A stretch of DNA of 64,000 nucleotides from Methanomassiliicoccus sp. GTDB taxonomy: Archaea > Thermoplasmatota > Thermoplasmata > Methanomassiliicoccales > Methanomassiliicoccaceae. The stretch lies in the NCBI GenBank assembly GCA_018262895.1, contig JADFDJ010000004.1, positions 1 to 64,000 of the forward strand. The letters are read 5' to 3'. The notes under the pieces were generated by a model, which was not told where the DNA came from, did no database searches, and was given only the letters and a program-made list of their open reading frames with translations. The position numbers and the translations under genes were made by a program. Shown in pieces: positions 18,845-27,847 of the stretch (position 1 is its first letter; each line of letters opens with the position of its first letter).

Positions 18845-19089
18845 GTTATCGACTCGAACCGACCTTGCAGGAGCAGAAGTTGAGTCCCCTAGTAATATAT
18901 TCAGGGGCCGTCAACGGTCTGACCCATCAGAGGTGGTGTATCGTCCTCGAAGGCATAAAGGCTGAGTCGTGTCTATGCAAAAAGGGTTTGGTCAACCCCC
19001 TGCTGTTGCATGTTCATCATCCGTTCATCATGCCATTCTCTATGTCCGAGCTTCCTTCATTCTCACCAACGGTGCTGGATGAATCCTTC
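18845..19089. other. intergenic region, nothing recognised
   Basis: There is no supported gene. It contains the upstream region of the membrane-anchored protein gene and the 3' region of the 40-residue peptide gene. Confidence 0.4.
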
Positions 19090-19212
19090 TCAGATCCTCT
19101 CGGTCCTGAATCTCAGCCTTTTACCGATGAACATCATGAAGACAAAGACACCAGTTATGATGATGGCTAACGCGGCCACCATGTGCGCTGAGACCCTTAT
19201 CATTTTCAGCAT
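19090..19212 (-). CDS. 40-residue single-span membrane peptide
   Basis: A perfect AAGGAGGT Shine-Dalgarno (19228-19221, minus strand) is followed 8 nt later by ATG and a 40-codon frame ending TGA. The peptide starts MLKMIRVSAHMVAALAI, has one hydrophobic helix (about residues 11-30) and a strongly basic tail (KRLRFRTERI), giving a predicted topology with the C-terminus inside. It is too short for most gene callers. The strength of the ribosome-binding site is the main evidence for translation. The function is unknown; it may partner a nearby surface or membrane protein. Confidence 0.6.
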   Translation of the reverse strand: MLKMIRVSAHMVAALAIIITGVFVFMMFIGKRLRFRTERI

Positions 19213-19412
19213 CTCCCGATACCTCCTTGTTCGGTCCCTTGCCTCGAAATCTCATCCACCGATCGGCGACCATCCTTCTAGTGTCGGCCGCTCAGTGAAG
19301 ACCATTTCGATCTCTGGACCTAGAGATCAGGATGTCCCGTGGAAGGTTAATGAAAAAAGAAGCACCGAATTCCTTCTACAGATGCTGGTTGCTCCAACCG
19401 TAATGTTTTGTT

Positions 19413-19436
19413 AAAAAAAATAAAAAGGGGAAAAAA
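19413..19436 (-). terminator. poly-T terminator after the Ig-repeat surface protein
   Basis: The minus strand reads T6-CCCC-T5-A-T8 just past the stop at 19446, a typical archaeal U-rich termination signal. Confidence 0.6.
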
Positions 19437-19445
19437 GGAGAGGGT

Positions 19446-20969
19446 TTAGGCAGGAGACTGTATCGGCAGCGGGATGTTCACATTGTAGGTTTCTGGACCA
19501 AGGAATCCGAAGTCCTGGTAGTACCAGTCGTTGCTTGTGTGCACCACGCCGTACAGTCCGTTGATCACCAGCGACTGGGTGTTGGGAACCCAGAAGCAGA
19601 CCCAGACCTTGGCCTCTCCGCCAGGTGCCAGGCCACTGGCGAAATCATTCGGTCCAATAAATCTGCCCTCCATACCACTATAGGAATTATTATCCGTGTC
19701 CGTTACATAGAGGTTACGAACATTCAGGTTCGTGTTGATGGTATTCTGAGCGTTCTTGACCTTCAGCAGGACGAACACTGGATCCCACCCATTGTCGATG
19801 GGATAACCGAAATCCGATGGGTATTTCCTAGGATCGGCGGTAATGTACCACTTCTCCACAGAGATCCATAAACCGTGCCAGTAAACGGTGTTACCAGTCG
19901 CTTTCGTGGTCGCGTGCCCATCCACCTTCATATACTTCGCGTTGCCCGGGAAGTGCGCCTCCACGCTCCACTGACCAGCCATGTAGCACGGGAACTCCAC
20001 GGTGGCAATTCCATCTTTCAGCGATGATGTGGAATCGATGCTCACCGAGACGCCGTTACTGTTCTTGAAGGTCCAGGTGATCTCAGCGTCCACTCCAGGT
20101 AGCCATGGAGAAACCTTGCAGTACACATCGTACGTCTTGACGAGCAGCTGGCACTTGAACGTGTATGTCTCACCGGCGACCATCGATGCCGGCACCTCGA
20201 TCATGTCGATCTTGGACGGCCAGGGCTTATCGCATTGCACCGGGTCCTTCTTTTCCACGCTTACACTGAAGTATTCTGTGGTTGTCGATCCCTTGTGCTC
20301 GTCGTTCCCAGCGAACGAAGCAATGAATTGGTACGATCCGGCAACGGTCGGTATGTAGTCCATCGAGAACTTACCAGAACTATCGGTAACGACGCTCTTC
20401 CCCTGAGAGGGGCTGGCGAAACTTCCGTCAGGCTTCTTGACGCTCAGCGTCACAGTGGCTCCCGCGATCCCCGAGGTCCCGGTGAGCTGCCCGCTTGCAT
20501 GCATGTTCTTTCCGACATCGATATCGTATGCAACCAGGGTCAACATGATCGTGGTCTCTTTCTTTTCTAACGTTTCTTCAACTGTTACCTGGGTGATGAC
20601 AGAGCATCCCTGGTAGTTGGCGGTCTCGGAGAAGGCCGCCGTGAACTTGTAAGTGCCTTTAGTATCTGGCACATAGTCTATGTCGAAATTACCTGAGCTG
20701 TCGGTCCTCACGTTCGCTCCCTGCACAGGGTACGCGCTCGTCCCGTCCGGCTTGGTGATCATCAGGGTCACCAGCATATCGGGGATGCCATCTCCCGACC
20801 TCAGCTTACCATCGATGTGGATTGATTCGCCCATCTCTATGATCGACGACGCCGGTATCAAGGCGATCGATGTACTATTCTTCCCCGTTAACGAGGCGCT
20901 GGCGAAAACGCCTACAGAACCTATCAACAGCATAGCGACGATGGCTGTTGCGATCAATTTTTTGTCCAT
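19446..20969 (-). CDS. secreted protein with two Ig-like repeats
   Basis: This encodes 507 residues from the ATG at 20969, which follows GGGAGGAATTAC; a longer frame to 21185 is not needed. A signal peptide (MDKKLIATAIVAMLLIGSVG) precedes two Big/Ig-like repeats of about 100 residues (residues about 30-130 and 133-235). Each carries TKPDGTSAYPVQG or KKPDGSFASPSQG, then TDSSGxFxxDYxPxxxGxYxFxAxF. The rest is a Trp/Tyr-rich beta region with no C-terminal anchor. It is probably an exported structural or binding protein, possibly held by association with S-layer components. Confidence 0.82.
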   Translation of the reverse strand: MDKKLIATAIVAMLLIGSVGVFASASLTGKNSTSIALIPASSIIEMGESIHIDGKLRSGDGIPDMLVTLMITKPDGTSAYPVQGANVRTDSSGNFDIDYVPDTKGTYKFTAAFSETANYQGCSVITQVTVEETLEKKETTIMLTLVAYDIDVGKNMHASGQLTGTSGIAGATVTLSVKKPDGSFASPSQGKSVVTDSSGKFSMDYIPTVAGSYQFIASFAGNDEHKGSTTTEYFSVSVEKKDPVQCDKPWPSKIDMIEVPASMVAGETYTFKCQLLVKTYDVYCKVSPWLPGVDAEITWTFKNSNGVSVSIDSTSSLKDGIATVEFPCYMAGQWSVEAHFPGNAKYMKVDGHATTKATGNTVYWHGLWISVEKWYITADPRKYPSDFGYPIDNGWDPVFVLLKVKNAQNTINTNLNVRNLYVTDTDNNSYSGMEGRFIGPNDFASGLAPGGEAKVWVCFWVPNTQSLVINGLYGVVHTSNDWYYQDFGFLGPETYNVNIPLPIQSPA

Positions 20970-21299
20970 GTAATTCCTCCCTTTTTCTTGCCCATTCTCT
21001 TCCTCACGATCTCTCCCCCTTGTCTCGAGCCTCTTTCTTATTTTCCTCTTCGCTTCCTCCAGACCTGTGTGCCTACCTTTTGTCAGCAGAGCGAGCCCAT
21101 CTCGTTCGTTCCACAGGCCTAGGTACAAGGAGGGCCGGGGGAACGATAACAAAATTAGAAGATGGGGTGAGCTTCTAAGGTCCAAGGCCCCGAGAGACTG
21201 TTCGTTGAGATCTCTCGTTGTCTACCTGGGGCATTATCAGCTCGATCGATGGGGGGAACCCAATATCCACTGTTAGGACTATCTTGAACGAATCCGTGC

Positions 21300-23543
21300 T
21301 CACTCGAGCCTAGAACCGCAATTGGAGCAGAACTGGAAGATGGGGGAGTTGCGGGCGCCGCAGCTGCTGCACACGGGCCTGTAATCTGCGTGGCATCCGG
21401 TGCACAGGAAGTGGCCTTCCTCGATGGGCTGACCACATTGGATGCAGGCTCTGGACGAACTATCTTTTATCAATAGGAACAGGACCCTGGAGTAAATTGA
21501 GGATCGTTGCTTGTCCTGAACGCTCCCCATCACCTCGTGGATGAGCTTCGCCGATCTGGTGGATTGGACCTTTTCCAGGCTCGGGGAGAAGGGAACGTTC
21601 CCCAGCACCGCCAGGGCCAGGAGGATCGATATCTTCTCCTTCCGCTGCTCCTGGGGCACATCAGCGTCGAGCTCTGCCAGCAACATGCTGTACGGTCCGT
21701 TGTCCGGCCTGAAGGTCTGAGCGGAGTTCGTGAAGAACGTTTCAATGTACCCCGACATTCCGATCAGGTCCTCGACCGTCATCGAACCAAGGAACTCTTG
21801 CAGGCGCGGCCTTGATTGGAACGTACGGATCAATGGGAGCATGATGATCGCCCTCTTCTCGGAGAGCGTGTCGAACTCCCGCCTGACCAAGGGATCGAAG
21901 AACCCGACGCTGTCATCCTTCTCGGACAGAACGCCATAGAGCTTCATTGCCTCCAGATACTGCTCTATCTCCACGCTGCGGGCGCTCTCGAAGGTCTCCA
22001 ATAGCCATGACATCACTCTCCTTGAGATCCCCTCCCGATAGTGTGGGGACCGCTCATCCTTCATGATGTGCGCGAGGACGAGCATGGGCTGCACCGCGGG
22101 GATGTTCTCCATGCTGCGGTCGTACTCGTACAGGATTCCCAGGTGCAGCAGCGCCTCGCTGATCTGCCGGTCCAGGAACGATGTGTCCGGTGAGATGCCG
22201 TCCACACCGCGCTGGGCGATCGACGGCAGGTTCTTGATGTTCCGTATCAGGAAGTAGAGGCGCATCTGGCCCGAGCACTGCTCGTACAGCAGGCCTATGC
22301 CACCTTTCACGTCGGACGGTGCAAGCCCTTCCAGGTCCTCGACCTCATTGGTGATGAGTGACGATGCCTCCTGTACGAACTCGGCCCTTTCGGGCATGCC
22401 GATGCTCAGCATCCTGATCGTCCTGCTATCCTTTTCGAACCCCGCCACGCCGGCAACCTCATCGACATGACGGAAGAGGGAGCGGGGGTTGTTCTCCACG
22501 GCGGTCACCAGGCGGAAACCGTCCATCCCCGTGATCTTCTCGTACAGCACCCTCACTGCCTCCCTCTTGGTGTCCAGCGTCCAGCCGAAGGACCCGCGTT
22601 CCAGGTGATCGATGCCGATGTACCAGCGCCAGAAGGTGGAATCGCCGGGTATGAGCCTGTCCAGGTTGATGTTCTCCAGGAAAACGGCCAGCTCCTCCTC
22701 GAACTCATGCAGGGAGATCCGGCGCCTGAGCCTGTCCTCGGACCGCAGGTAGGCGGAGGCGGACATGTACACCTGCTTGTTGATGTCCTCCACCAGCGAG
22801 CCTATTCGCTCGTCGAGGAGGTTCAGCAGCATCGCGTACCTCCTGTCCGAGGTCGTATCTGAACCTAGGAGGTGTTCGACCAGCAGCTCCGGGATATGCC
22901 CCCACTCACCGTCGCCCGTCCTTCCGCGGCGCGGCCGTTTCTCATCGTCCAGGACCCCCGGGACCTTCTTGGCATCACATACCGCCCGCGCCAACCTGTC
23001 GGAGAACTGCACCAGTGACGATTCCGCCAGCTTGGTCACCTGGGCCTCATCGAACCCCTGCTCGATGCTGGCCTCCAGATGGACCTCCACGATGGTCCTG
23101 TCCATCTGCATCAGGGTGGAGGTACCATGGAACGTGGTGGCGTTCGCTCTCGCGTCCAGGTCCTGCTCCCTCCCCAGCAGAAAGCTCCTCTCCTCCCTGA
23201 CCCCGTTCGCGTCCCACTTCACGACGATTGTCGCTCCACGGCGCGTGACTGGCCTCCCCCTCACCCTGAGGAACTGAACGAAGGACTCCAGGTCCTCGAA
23301 GTACAGGGAGTGGCCGGACTCCGGGCATTTGGTCTGTGATGAGCTGTTCTTCGGCGATACCCCGCCCAGGTCCCTGAGGGTATGAAGCATCAGGGTGGTC
23401 TTCCCCATCCCTCCAAGGCCGGCAAGGAGCACGCCGTCCCTGCCATCTGCCAGATGCTGGCACAGCGACCGTCTCTCCCTCCCCCTTCCGAAAAGGTGGT
23501 CGTGCCTTATCAGCTCGTTATCAAGGGCTCTAAGCGACCTCAT
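21300..23543 (-). CDS. STAND-like P-loop ATPase with C-terminal double zinc ribbon
   Basis: This encodes 747 residues. The N-terminus follows the STAND/NACHT-like pattern: HDHLFGRGRERRSLCQHL, then Walker A GLGGMGKTT (residues 42-50). A long helical middle region has a possible sensor-type strand (FRLVTAVENNPRSLF). The last 48 residues hold four CxxC knuckles (CIQC, CTGC, CSSC, CSNC), a double zinc ribbon. Such ATPases act as nucleotide-switched signalling hubs. The ATG follows GAGGGAGGGGG and overlaps the 3' end of the GTPase gene by 14 bp, so the two are co-translated and probably form one complex. A clear Walker B is not obvious to me. Confidence 0.8.
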   Translation of the reverse strand: MRSLRALDNELIRHDHLFGRGRERRSLCQHLADGRDGVLLAGLGGMGKTTLMLHTLRDLGGVSPKNSSSQTKCPESGHSLYFEDLESFVQFLRVRGRPVTRRGATIVVKWDANGVREERSFLLGREQDLDARANATTFHGTSTLMQMDRTIVEVHLEASIEQGFDEAQVTKLAESSLVQFSDRLARAVCDAKKVPGVLDDEKRPRRGRTGDGEWGHIPELLVEHLLGSDTTSDRRYAMLLNLLDERIGSLVEDINKQVYMSASAYLRSEDRLRRRISLHEFEEELAVFLENINLDRLIPGDSTFWRWYIGIDHLERGSFGWTLDTKREAVRVLYEKITGMDGFRLVTAVENNPRSLFRHVDEVAGVAGFEKDSRTIRMLSIGMPERAEFVQEASSLITNEVEDLEGLAPSDVKGGIGLLYEQCSGQMRLYFLIRNIKNLPSIAQRGVDGISPDTSFLDRQISEALLHLGILYEYDRSMENIPAVQPMLVLAHIMKDERSPHYREGISRRVMSWLLETFESARSVEIEQYLEAMKLYGVLSEKDDSVGFFDPLVRREFDTLSEKRAIIMLPLIRTFQSRPRLQEFLGSMTVEDLIGMSGYIETFFTNSAQTFRPDNGPYSMLLAELDADVPQEQRKEKISILLALAVLGNVPFSPSLEKVQSTRSAKLIHEVMGSVQDKQRSSIYSRVLFLLIKDSSSRACIQCGQPIEEGHFLCTGCHADYRPVCSSCGARNSPIFQFCSNCGSRLE

Positions 23544-25404
23544 CCCCCTCCCTCATCTCGCCGAGGAACGATCTCAGGCTCAGGAGCAACGCCCTGGTAA
23601 GAGCTGACCGTTCTTTCCCCGAGCCGAGCATGTAGCTGTCGATCCAGGCCATGGTGGCGGCAAAGTAGTCCTCTGGGACCTTGGTCCCGTGAGCATCGTA
23701 CACCTCCTCCTTGAACCTCTGGGCATCCTCACCGGGCAGCAGGTTTCCTATCACTCCCTGGTTGATGCCGAGCCGTATCCCGGTGAAGGCCTTCCTCCGG
23801 TCCTCGTCGGATGTCCCGAAGACTGCCATGAGCAGTTTCCTCGAGATCTCGCTACGATCCACGTGGAGCGTGGACAAGAATCCCAGGCTCTCGCCCGATA
23901 ACCCCTCCCCATGCTCGTCGATCGCGGCCAGGAAGCACCGCTCATGGTCGCTCTTGAACTGACCTACTATCCCGGCCTTCTCCGCGTTGTCCGCCTTGTT
24001 GAGCAGCAGGAATATCTTGTTCGGAAGCTCGAGTTCGAAGAAGGCCAGGTTCTGCACCTCCTCCAGGAACCTGATGAAGACATCCTCGAACCCGTGGAGG
24101 TCCTTCACCAGGTCGTAGCTTGGCTCGCAGGACCACACGAACAGCAGGTTGTAGTCCGCCGGATCGTCGAGGAACATCTTCCTCCTCATCTCCCTCACCG
24201 AGATCGTCAGCTGCTGGCCCAGGAGACGGTAGTCCTCTGAGCCGGCGGTGTCCATCCAGCACAAGGTCAGCCTTTTCTTGCTGCTGCTGAAGAGCGGGAC
24301 CTCGATATCCTTGAACATGTGCCCGACCACGAAGGCTGTGCTCTTCGGGTCGATGTCCTCGGTGAGGCCTCCGTTCCCGTAGTCCTCCCTCAGCACGTCA
24401 TAGCACCTGCGGAGGAACGTTGTCTTTCCAGAACCGCCCATCCCCACCACCACCAGCCCTGCCCGGTCCATCTCCCTTGAGCGGTTCAGGCGGTCCGCAA
24501 GTTCCCGGTACTCACGGAAGGAGGACATGAAGGAGGCGAGGAAGTCCTCCCTGAGCGTCAGGAACATCGTGCTCTTCTTCGGTCCGCGGTCAAGGTCGAT
24601 GGAGTCGATGAGGCATTTCACGAGGCACGCCTGTCTGATAGCGTCCCGGTGCAGCTGCCTCAGATCGTCATTCAGGTCTCTCTCCCACTCCGCTAACATC
24701 CTGGATGCCCTCAAGGCCATCTGCCCCATCTCTATCTCCAGGGCCTCGGTGGACATGAACCGCTCCAGAAGCCACAGTAAGGGTATGATACGGCCCTCGA
24801 TGAAACGGTCCTTGTTCAGACCTTTCTTCTCTCCACCAATCAACTCCCATGCGCTGGCCATCAGATCGGAGCATCGGATGGGCATCCTCACGCCAAGGAT
24901 CGGCCCCCCATCGTCCTCGATGGCACCGTTGATCGTCCTCCAATCGTTCACCAGAAGATCATTCTCCTTCCGCCCCTTCCTGTCGGAGATGCTCTTCTTC
25001 AGGAGGTGGGTCATCTGACCGAACTCAGCGTCCGCGAGGAACACCGTCCTTACGACATCGTAGAGATAATCGTCCAGCTTGAAGTCGTCCAAAATATCCA
25101 TTTTTTCCTCGAGCCTCGCCAGCTCCTTCTCCGCATCCGAGCGTTTACGTTTTGCTTGCGCCTCCGTCAGGGATATGTCCTTGGCGATAGAGTCCAGGTT
25201 CTTTTTCCACCCATCCATGGCGTTCAAGATGTGCTCTCTTTTCTGGGACAGGAAGTGGTCGGCGAAAGACGCCACGATGTCCCCGCCCAAGATGACCTTG
25301 GTCCTCTGCTTACCGACGGAGTAGCGGAAGCATTGGTCATCCTCCGTGTTCCAGCTAAAGCCGCCATCTTGGACGCACGCTGTCTGGATGGTTGTTTCCG
25401 ACAC
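23530..25404 (-). CDS. large GTPase-like protein with N-terminal coiled coil
   Basis: This encodes 624 residues (GTG at 25404 after GGTGAGCGGGG). An N-terminal region with a predicted coiled coil (about 70-105) and all-helical segments leads into a Ras-like GTPase domain: G1 GMGGSGKTT (321-329), switch II DTAGSEDYR (385-393), G4 NKAD (469-472). A helical C-terminal tail follows (520-624). There are no membrane helices. It ends in TAG and overlaps the STAND-like gene by 14 bp. A G-protein coupled to a STAND ATPase suggests a nucleotide-gated signalling or conflict (defence-type) module; this is inference. The exact GTPase family is not one I can name. Confidence 0.8.
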   Translation of the reverse strand: MSETTIQTACVQDGGFSWNTEDDQCFRYSVGKQRTKVILGGDIVASFADHFLSQKREHILNAMDGWKKNLDSIAKDISLTEAQAKRKRSDAEKELARLEEKMDILDDFKLDDYLYDVVRTVFLADAEFGQMTHLLKKSISDRKGRKENDLLVNDWRTINGAIEDDGGPILGVRMPIRCSDLMASAWELIGGEKKGLNKDRFIEGRIIPLLWLLERFMSTEALEIEMGQMALRASRMLAEWERDLNDDLRQLHRDAIRQACLVKCLIDSIDLDRGPKKSTMFLTLREDFLASFMSSFREYRELADRLNRSREMDRAGLVVVGMGGSGKTTFLRRCYDVLREDYGNGGLTEDIDPKSTAFVVGHMFKDIEVPLFSSSKKRLTLCWMDTAGSEDYRLLGQQLTISVREMRRKMFLDDPADYNLLFVWSCEPSYDLVKDLHGFEDVFIRFLEEVQNLAFFELELPNKIFLLLNKADNAEKAGIVGQFKSDHERCFLAAIDEHGEGLSGESLGFLSTLHVDRSEISRKLLMAVFGTSDEDRRKAFTGIRLGINQGVIGNLLPGEDAQRFKEEVYDAHGTKVPEDYFAATMAWIDSYMLGSGKERSALTRALLLSLRSFLGEMREGDEVA

Positions 25405-25436
25405 CCCCGCTCACCGTTCAATCGAATGTACGATCA

Positions 25437-25446
25437 AAATAAAAAG
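25437..25446 (-). promoter_or_regulatory. TATA-like box of the GTPase/STAND operon
   Basis: The minus strand reads TTTTTATTTT about 37 nt upstream of the GTG at 25404, placing a transcription start near 25415 and leaving room for the GGTGAG ribosome-binding site. Confidence 0.4.
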
Positions 25447-25802
25447 GTCCCTACCGAAGGTATGGACCAATATTAGTGGGGATGGTTGCGTTCGGCCTTT
25501 CCTCATCCTAAAGGACCGTTCCATGTCGCGGCACAACATCTATTATTTCTTGTAATGCCATATTAAGGTGGGTCCAATGTGCAGGGAAAGGATCGTGAGA
25601 TCTCCAAGGGATTGGTGCCATACCATGCCTCCTTACCATCGGATAGCTCCATGGTCGCTCCCCCTCCCATGTGGACCCTTCATGACATTGAAGGAAGGAG
25701 AGCATCAGGGATGGGACCGGCATTGCTCCGTTCATCGTCCCTGCGGAGCTTTCCTTTCTTGTGCACCGCCATTCTTCCACAACCCCTGGAGGCCTTGATC
25801 CG

Positions 25803-26252
25803 ATGCTCGCTGTGAGCGATGGACAAGCGGCGCTGTTCCCGGCCGACCTTTGGCCATACATCTACATCATCTTCGTCATCTCGCTGTTCGCCATAGCCAT
25901 CGGGTACTGGTTCATCGTTCACGATGAGGTCAAGAGAAGGCCGATAGCGAAGGAGAGGATAGCGAGCCTCGCCAAGGAGGTCGAAGGAATGGCAGAGTAT
26001 GCAAAGCCAGCGTTCCTGGAGAAGCTTGCTGTCTGCAAGGACCTGTTCCAGCGTAAGTATTACGATCGTTCCTTGAAGCTCGCAGACAGGGCGCTGGGCG
26101 AGGCCAAGGAGCTGAACGACATCGCGCACCAGGTGGAGGCGGAGATGGGATCAATGACCTCCAAATTACGGAAGGCAAGAGAGCTTGGCCTGGAGATCGA
26201 CGAGGATGCGATAGGTCTAACACAGCTCAAGAGGGACCTTAAGATGAGGTGA
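25803..26252 (+). CDS. membrane-anchored coiled-coil/helical-repeat protein
   Basis: This encodes 149 residues from the ATG at 25803, preceded by GGAGG. One membrane helix lies near the N-terminus (WPYIYIIFVISLFAIAIGYW), followed by a cytoplasmic helical region of about 110 residues. That region contains a TPR-like hairpin (CKDLFQRKYYDRSLKLADRAL) and a coiled coil. It is opposite in strand to both neighbours, but its helical style resembles the 26291-26878 protein, which has similar regularly spaced leucines. It may tether the adjacent GTPase/STAND proteins to the membrane; this is inference. Confidence 0.7.
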   Translation: MLAVSDGQAALFPADLWPYIYIIFVISLFAIAIGYWFIVHDEVKRRPIAKERIASLAKEVEGMAEYAKPAFLEKLAVCKDLFQRKYYDRSLKLADRALGEAKELNDIAHQVEAEMGSMTSKLRKARELGLEIDEDAIGLTQLKRDLKMR

Positions 26253-26290
26253 TGGACCGCTCGCATAACGGACGAACGTGCCGTTGGGCG

Positions 26291-26878
26291 TCATTTCCTG
26301 CTCTCTTTCGACGATGCTGCACCGCAGAAGGGGCAGTTATTGAAGGCCTCGGAAACCTTCTTACCGCAGCTGGCGCACTCCGCAAGGGCAGATTCCAGGT
26401 CGTACCCGCACACGGGGCACATGATCGCCCCGGTAGCGATGCCTGCACCGCAGAGGCCGCACACGGTATCGCCATTGACGCCTTCCCTGTTCGTTGGCAG
26501 GGGTGGCGGTGATCCAGCATCCTCAACGTCGGCCGAGAGGTACCCTATCTCCGCCTCTAAATTTTTCAGGGCATCGTCTGCGCCCAGATAATCCTCGAGG
26601 ATGATCATGTTCTCTATTTCCTTCAAAGAGGTGTTCAGATTTCCAGGGCTGTCTGGACCGCCCCTCTGTGATCGTTCCTCGACCCTCGACATCCTGTTCA
26701 CTAGAGGTTGGCTCCACTTGACCGCCAGTTCGTAAGCGTTCAAGCTGCTTCTGGCCTCAGTGTGGTTCGCTGATCTGATGAGCTTCCCGACACCCTCCAG
26801 CCTGGAGATCAGATCTGATCGGAGCCTATCGTTCCTGGCGAAAGGACCATTGTCAAGCTGAGACCTGTGCTCCATCAC
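26291..26878 (-). CDS. coiled-coil protein with C-terminal double zinc ribbon
   Basis: This encodes 195 residues from GTG/ATG at 26878, but the same frame stays open and protein-like for about 31 codons further upstream (DIARDLLARTKLINQRIDEL). No ATG, GTG or TTG occurs there; an AAAGGAGG element lies 7 nt before a CTG at 26971. The true start may be that CTG. The protein is mainly helical coiled coil, then a Pro-rich linker and four CxxC knuckles (CGLC, CPVC, CASC, CPFC). The zinc-ribbon tail echoes the STAND-like protein nearby, suggesting a common partner. Confidence 0.7.
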   Translation of the reverse strand: MMEHRSQLDNGPFARNDRLRSDLISRLEGVGKLIRSANHTEARSSLNAYELAVKWSQPLVNRMSRVEERSQRGGPDSPGNLNTSLKEIENMIILEDYLGADDALKNLEAEIGYLSADVEDAGSPPPLPTNREGVNGDTVCGLCGAGIATGAIMCPVCGYDLESALAECASCGKKVSEAFNNCPFCGAASSKESRK

Positions 26879-27215
26879 CTTCTGATGAAGGTCAATGAGC
26901 TCATCGATGCGCTGGTTGATGAGCTTCGTGCGTGCCAGAAGGTCCCTCGCAATGTCTACGGAAGTTACCAGCCTGATGCCTCCTTTGTTGGATCGCTTTT
27001 TAGAGACATTGCGGGGGCCGATGCCACCTTATGACAGGTCACCTTCAGATGGGTGCTCGTGTTCAAGCCTTGGCCATGCCTCCTCCGCCACACGCTCACG
27101 ATCTTCCTTTTTCGCACTTTCTCGTCCAAGCCGATATTCGTGTCGATGATATATGCTCATATTCACACCTTGGTCGATTTCCTTGGAGGTCAGAGATCGT
27201 CATCGTCAAGAAGGA

Positions 27216-27731
27216 TCAAGGAGCGGTCCTATGCTCTTCCAGATATGTTCTTATCCTCATCCATTCTGTCCTTTTCACCTCAGCCCTGGTGGTGTTGGCG
27301 GGTGAGGTGGACGGCAATGTGATGAACTTCAGTCTTCTCTCGATGCTGCTATCCAGGGAAGCGTTGGTCCAAAATGACCTCTCGGCCTTGATGCCATTGA
27401 AGACCACGAGGCCTATGTCCGGATGGCAGCGAAAGAGGCCGTTCAGGTCGTTGGTCCTCTCGTGCTGTATGGAGGTGTCCAGGCTCCCCTTCCTTTCGCA
27501 ACTTTCTATAACGTCCCACAGGGCGATCTTTCGCTCCTTAAGGAAGGCGATGCGGTCCTCGTAATCCGGGTCAGGCTCCTTCCCGAACAGCGAGAACACG
27601 ATCGTCCAGAACTGGTTCCTGGGATTGCCGTAGTATCGACCCAGCTCCAGCGACATCGCGCTCGGCATGCTTCCGAGGACGATCACGCGGGACGAGCCTT
27701 CGATGACAGGGGGGAGACCGGTCGAACGCAT
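27216..27731 (-). CDS. hypoxanthine/uracil-DNA glycosylase (UDG family 6, HDG-like)
   Basis: This encodes 171 residues from the ATG at 27731 (MRSTGLPPVIEG). The family-6 UDG motifs are present: VIVLGSMPSAMSLELGRYYGNPRNQFW near the N-terminus, and the C-terminal LPSTSPANTT. Members remove deaminated adenine (hypoxanthine) and sometimes uracil from DNA, and Methanosarcina enzymes founded the family. It acts alone in base excision repair. The longer frame starting at 27803 adds unrelated residues. Confidence 0.85.
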   Translation of the reverse strand: MRSTGLPPVIEGSSRVIVLGSMPSAMSLELGRYYGNPRNQFWTIVFSLFGKEPDPDYEDRIAFLKERKIALWDVIESCERKGSLDTSIQHERTNDLNGLFRCHPDIGLVVFNGIKAERSFWTNASLDSSIERRLKFITLPSTSPANTTRAEVKRTEWMRIRTYLEEHRTAP

Positions 27732-27847
27732 TCCATGCAATATTTGTTCTCGGTGCCTTGTATGTTGCGAGGGGCGCCTGAACCAGGCTGAACCATTGCA
27801 CACAGCGACTGGAGATCTGAGGAAGAGGGCAGTTCAGTTCAAATCCT

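Noticed and set aside
18830-18880. tRNA-like GACTCGAACC segment
   Set aside because: It resembles a tRNA T-loop complement but no acceptor stem, anticodon arm or complementary arms can be built around it.
27031-27564. 177-codon plus-strand frame
   Set aside because: It overlaps the antisense of the DNA glycosylase gene and shows no domain or start signal.
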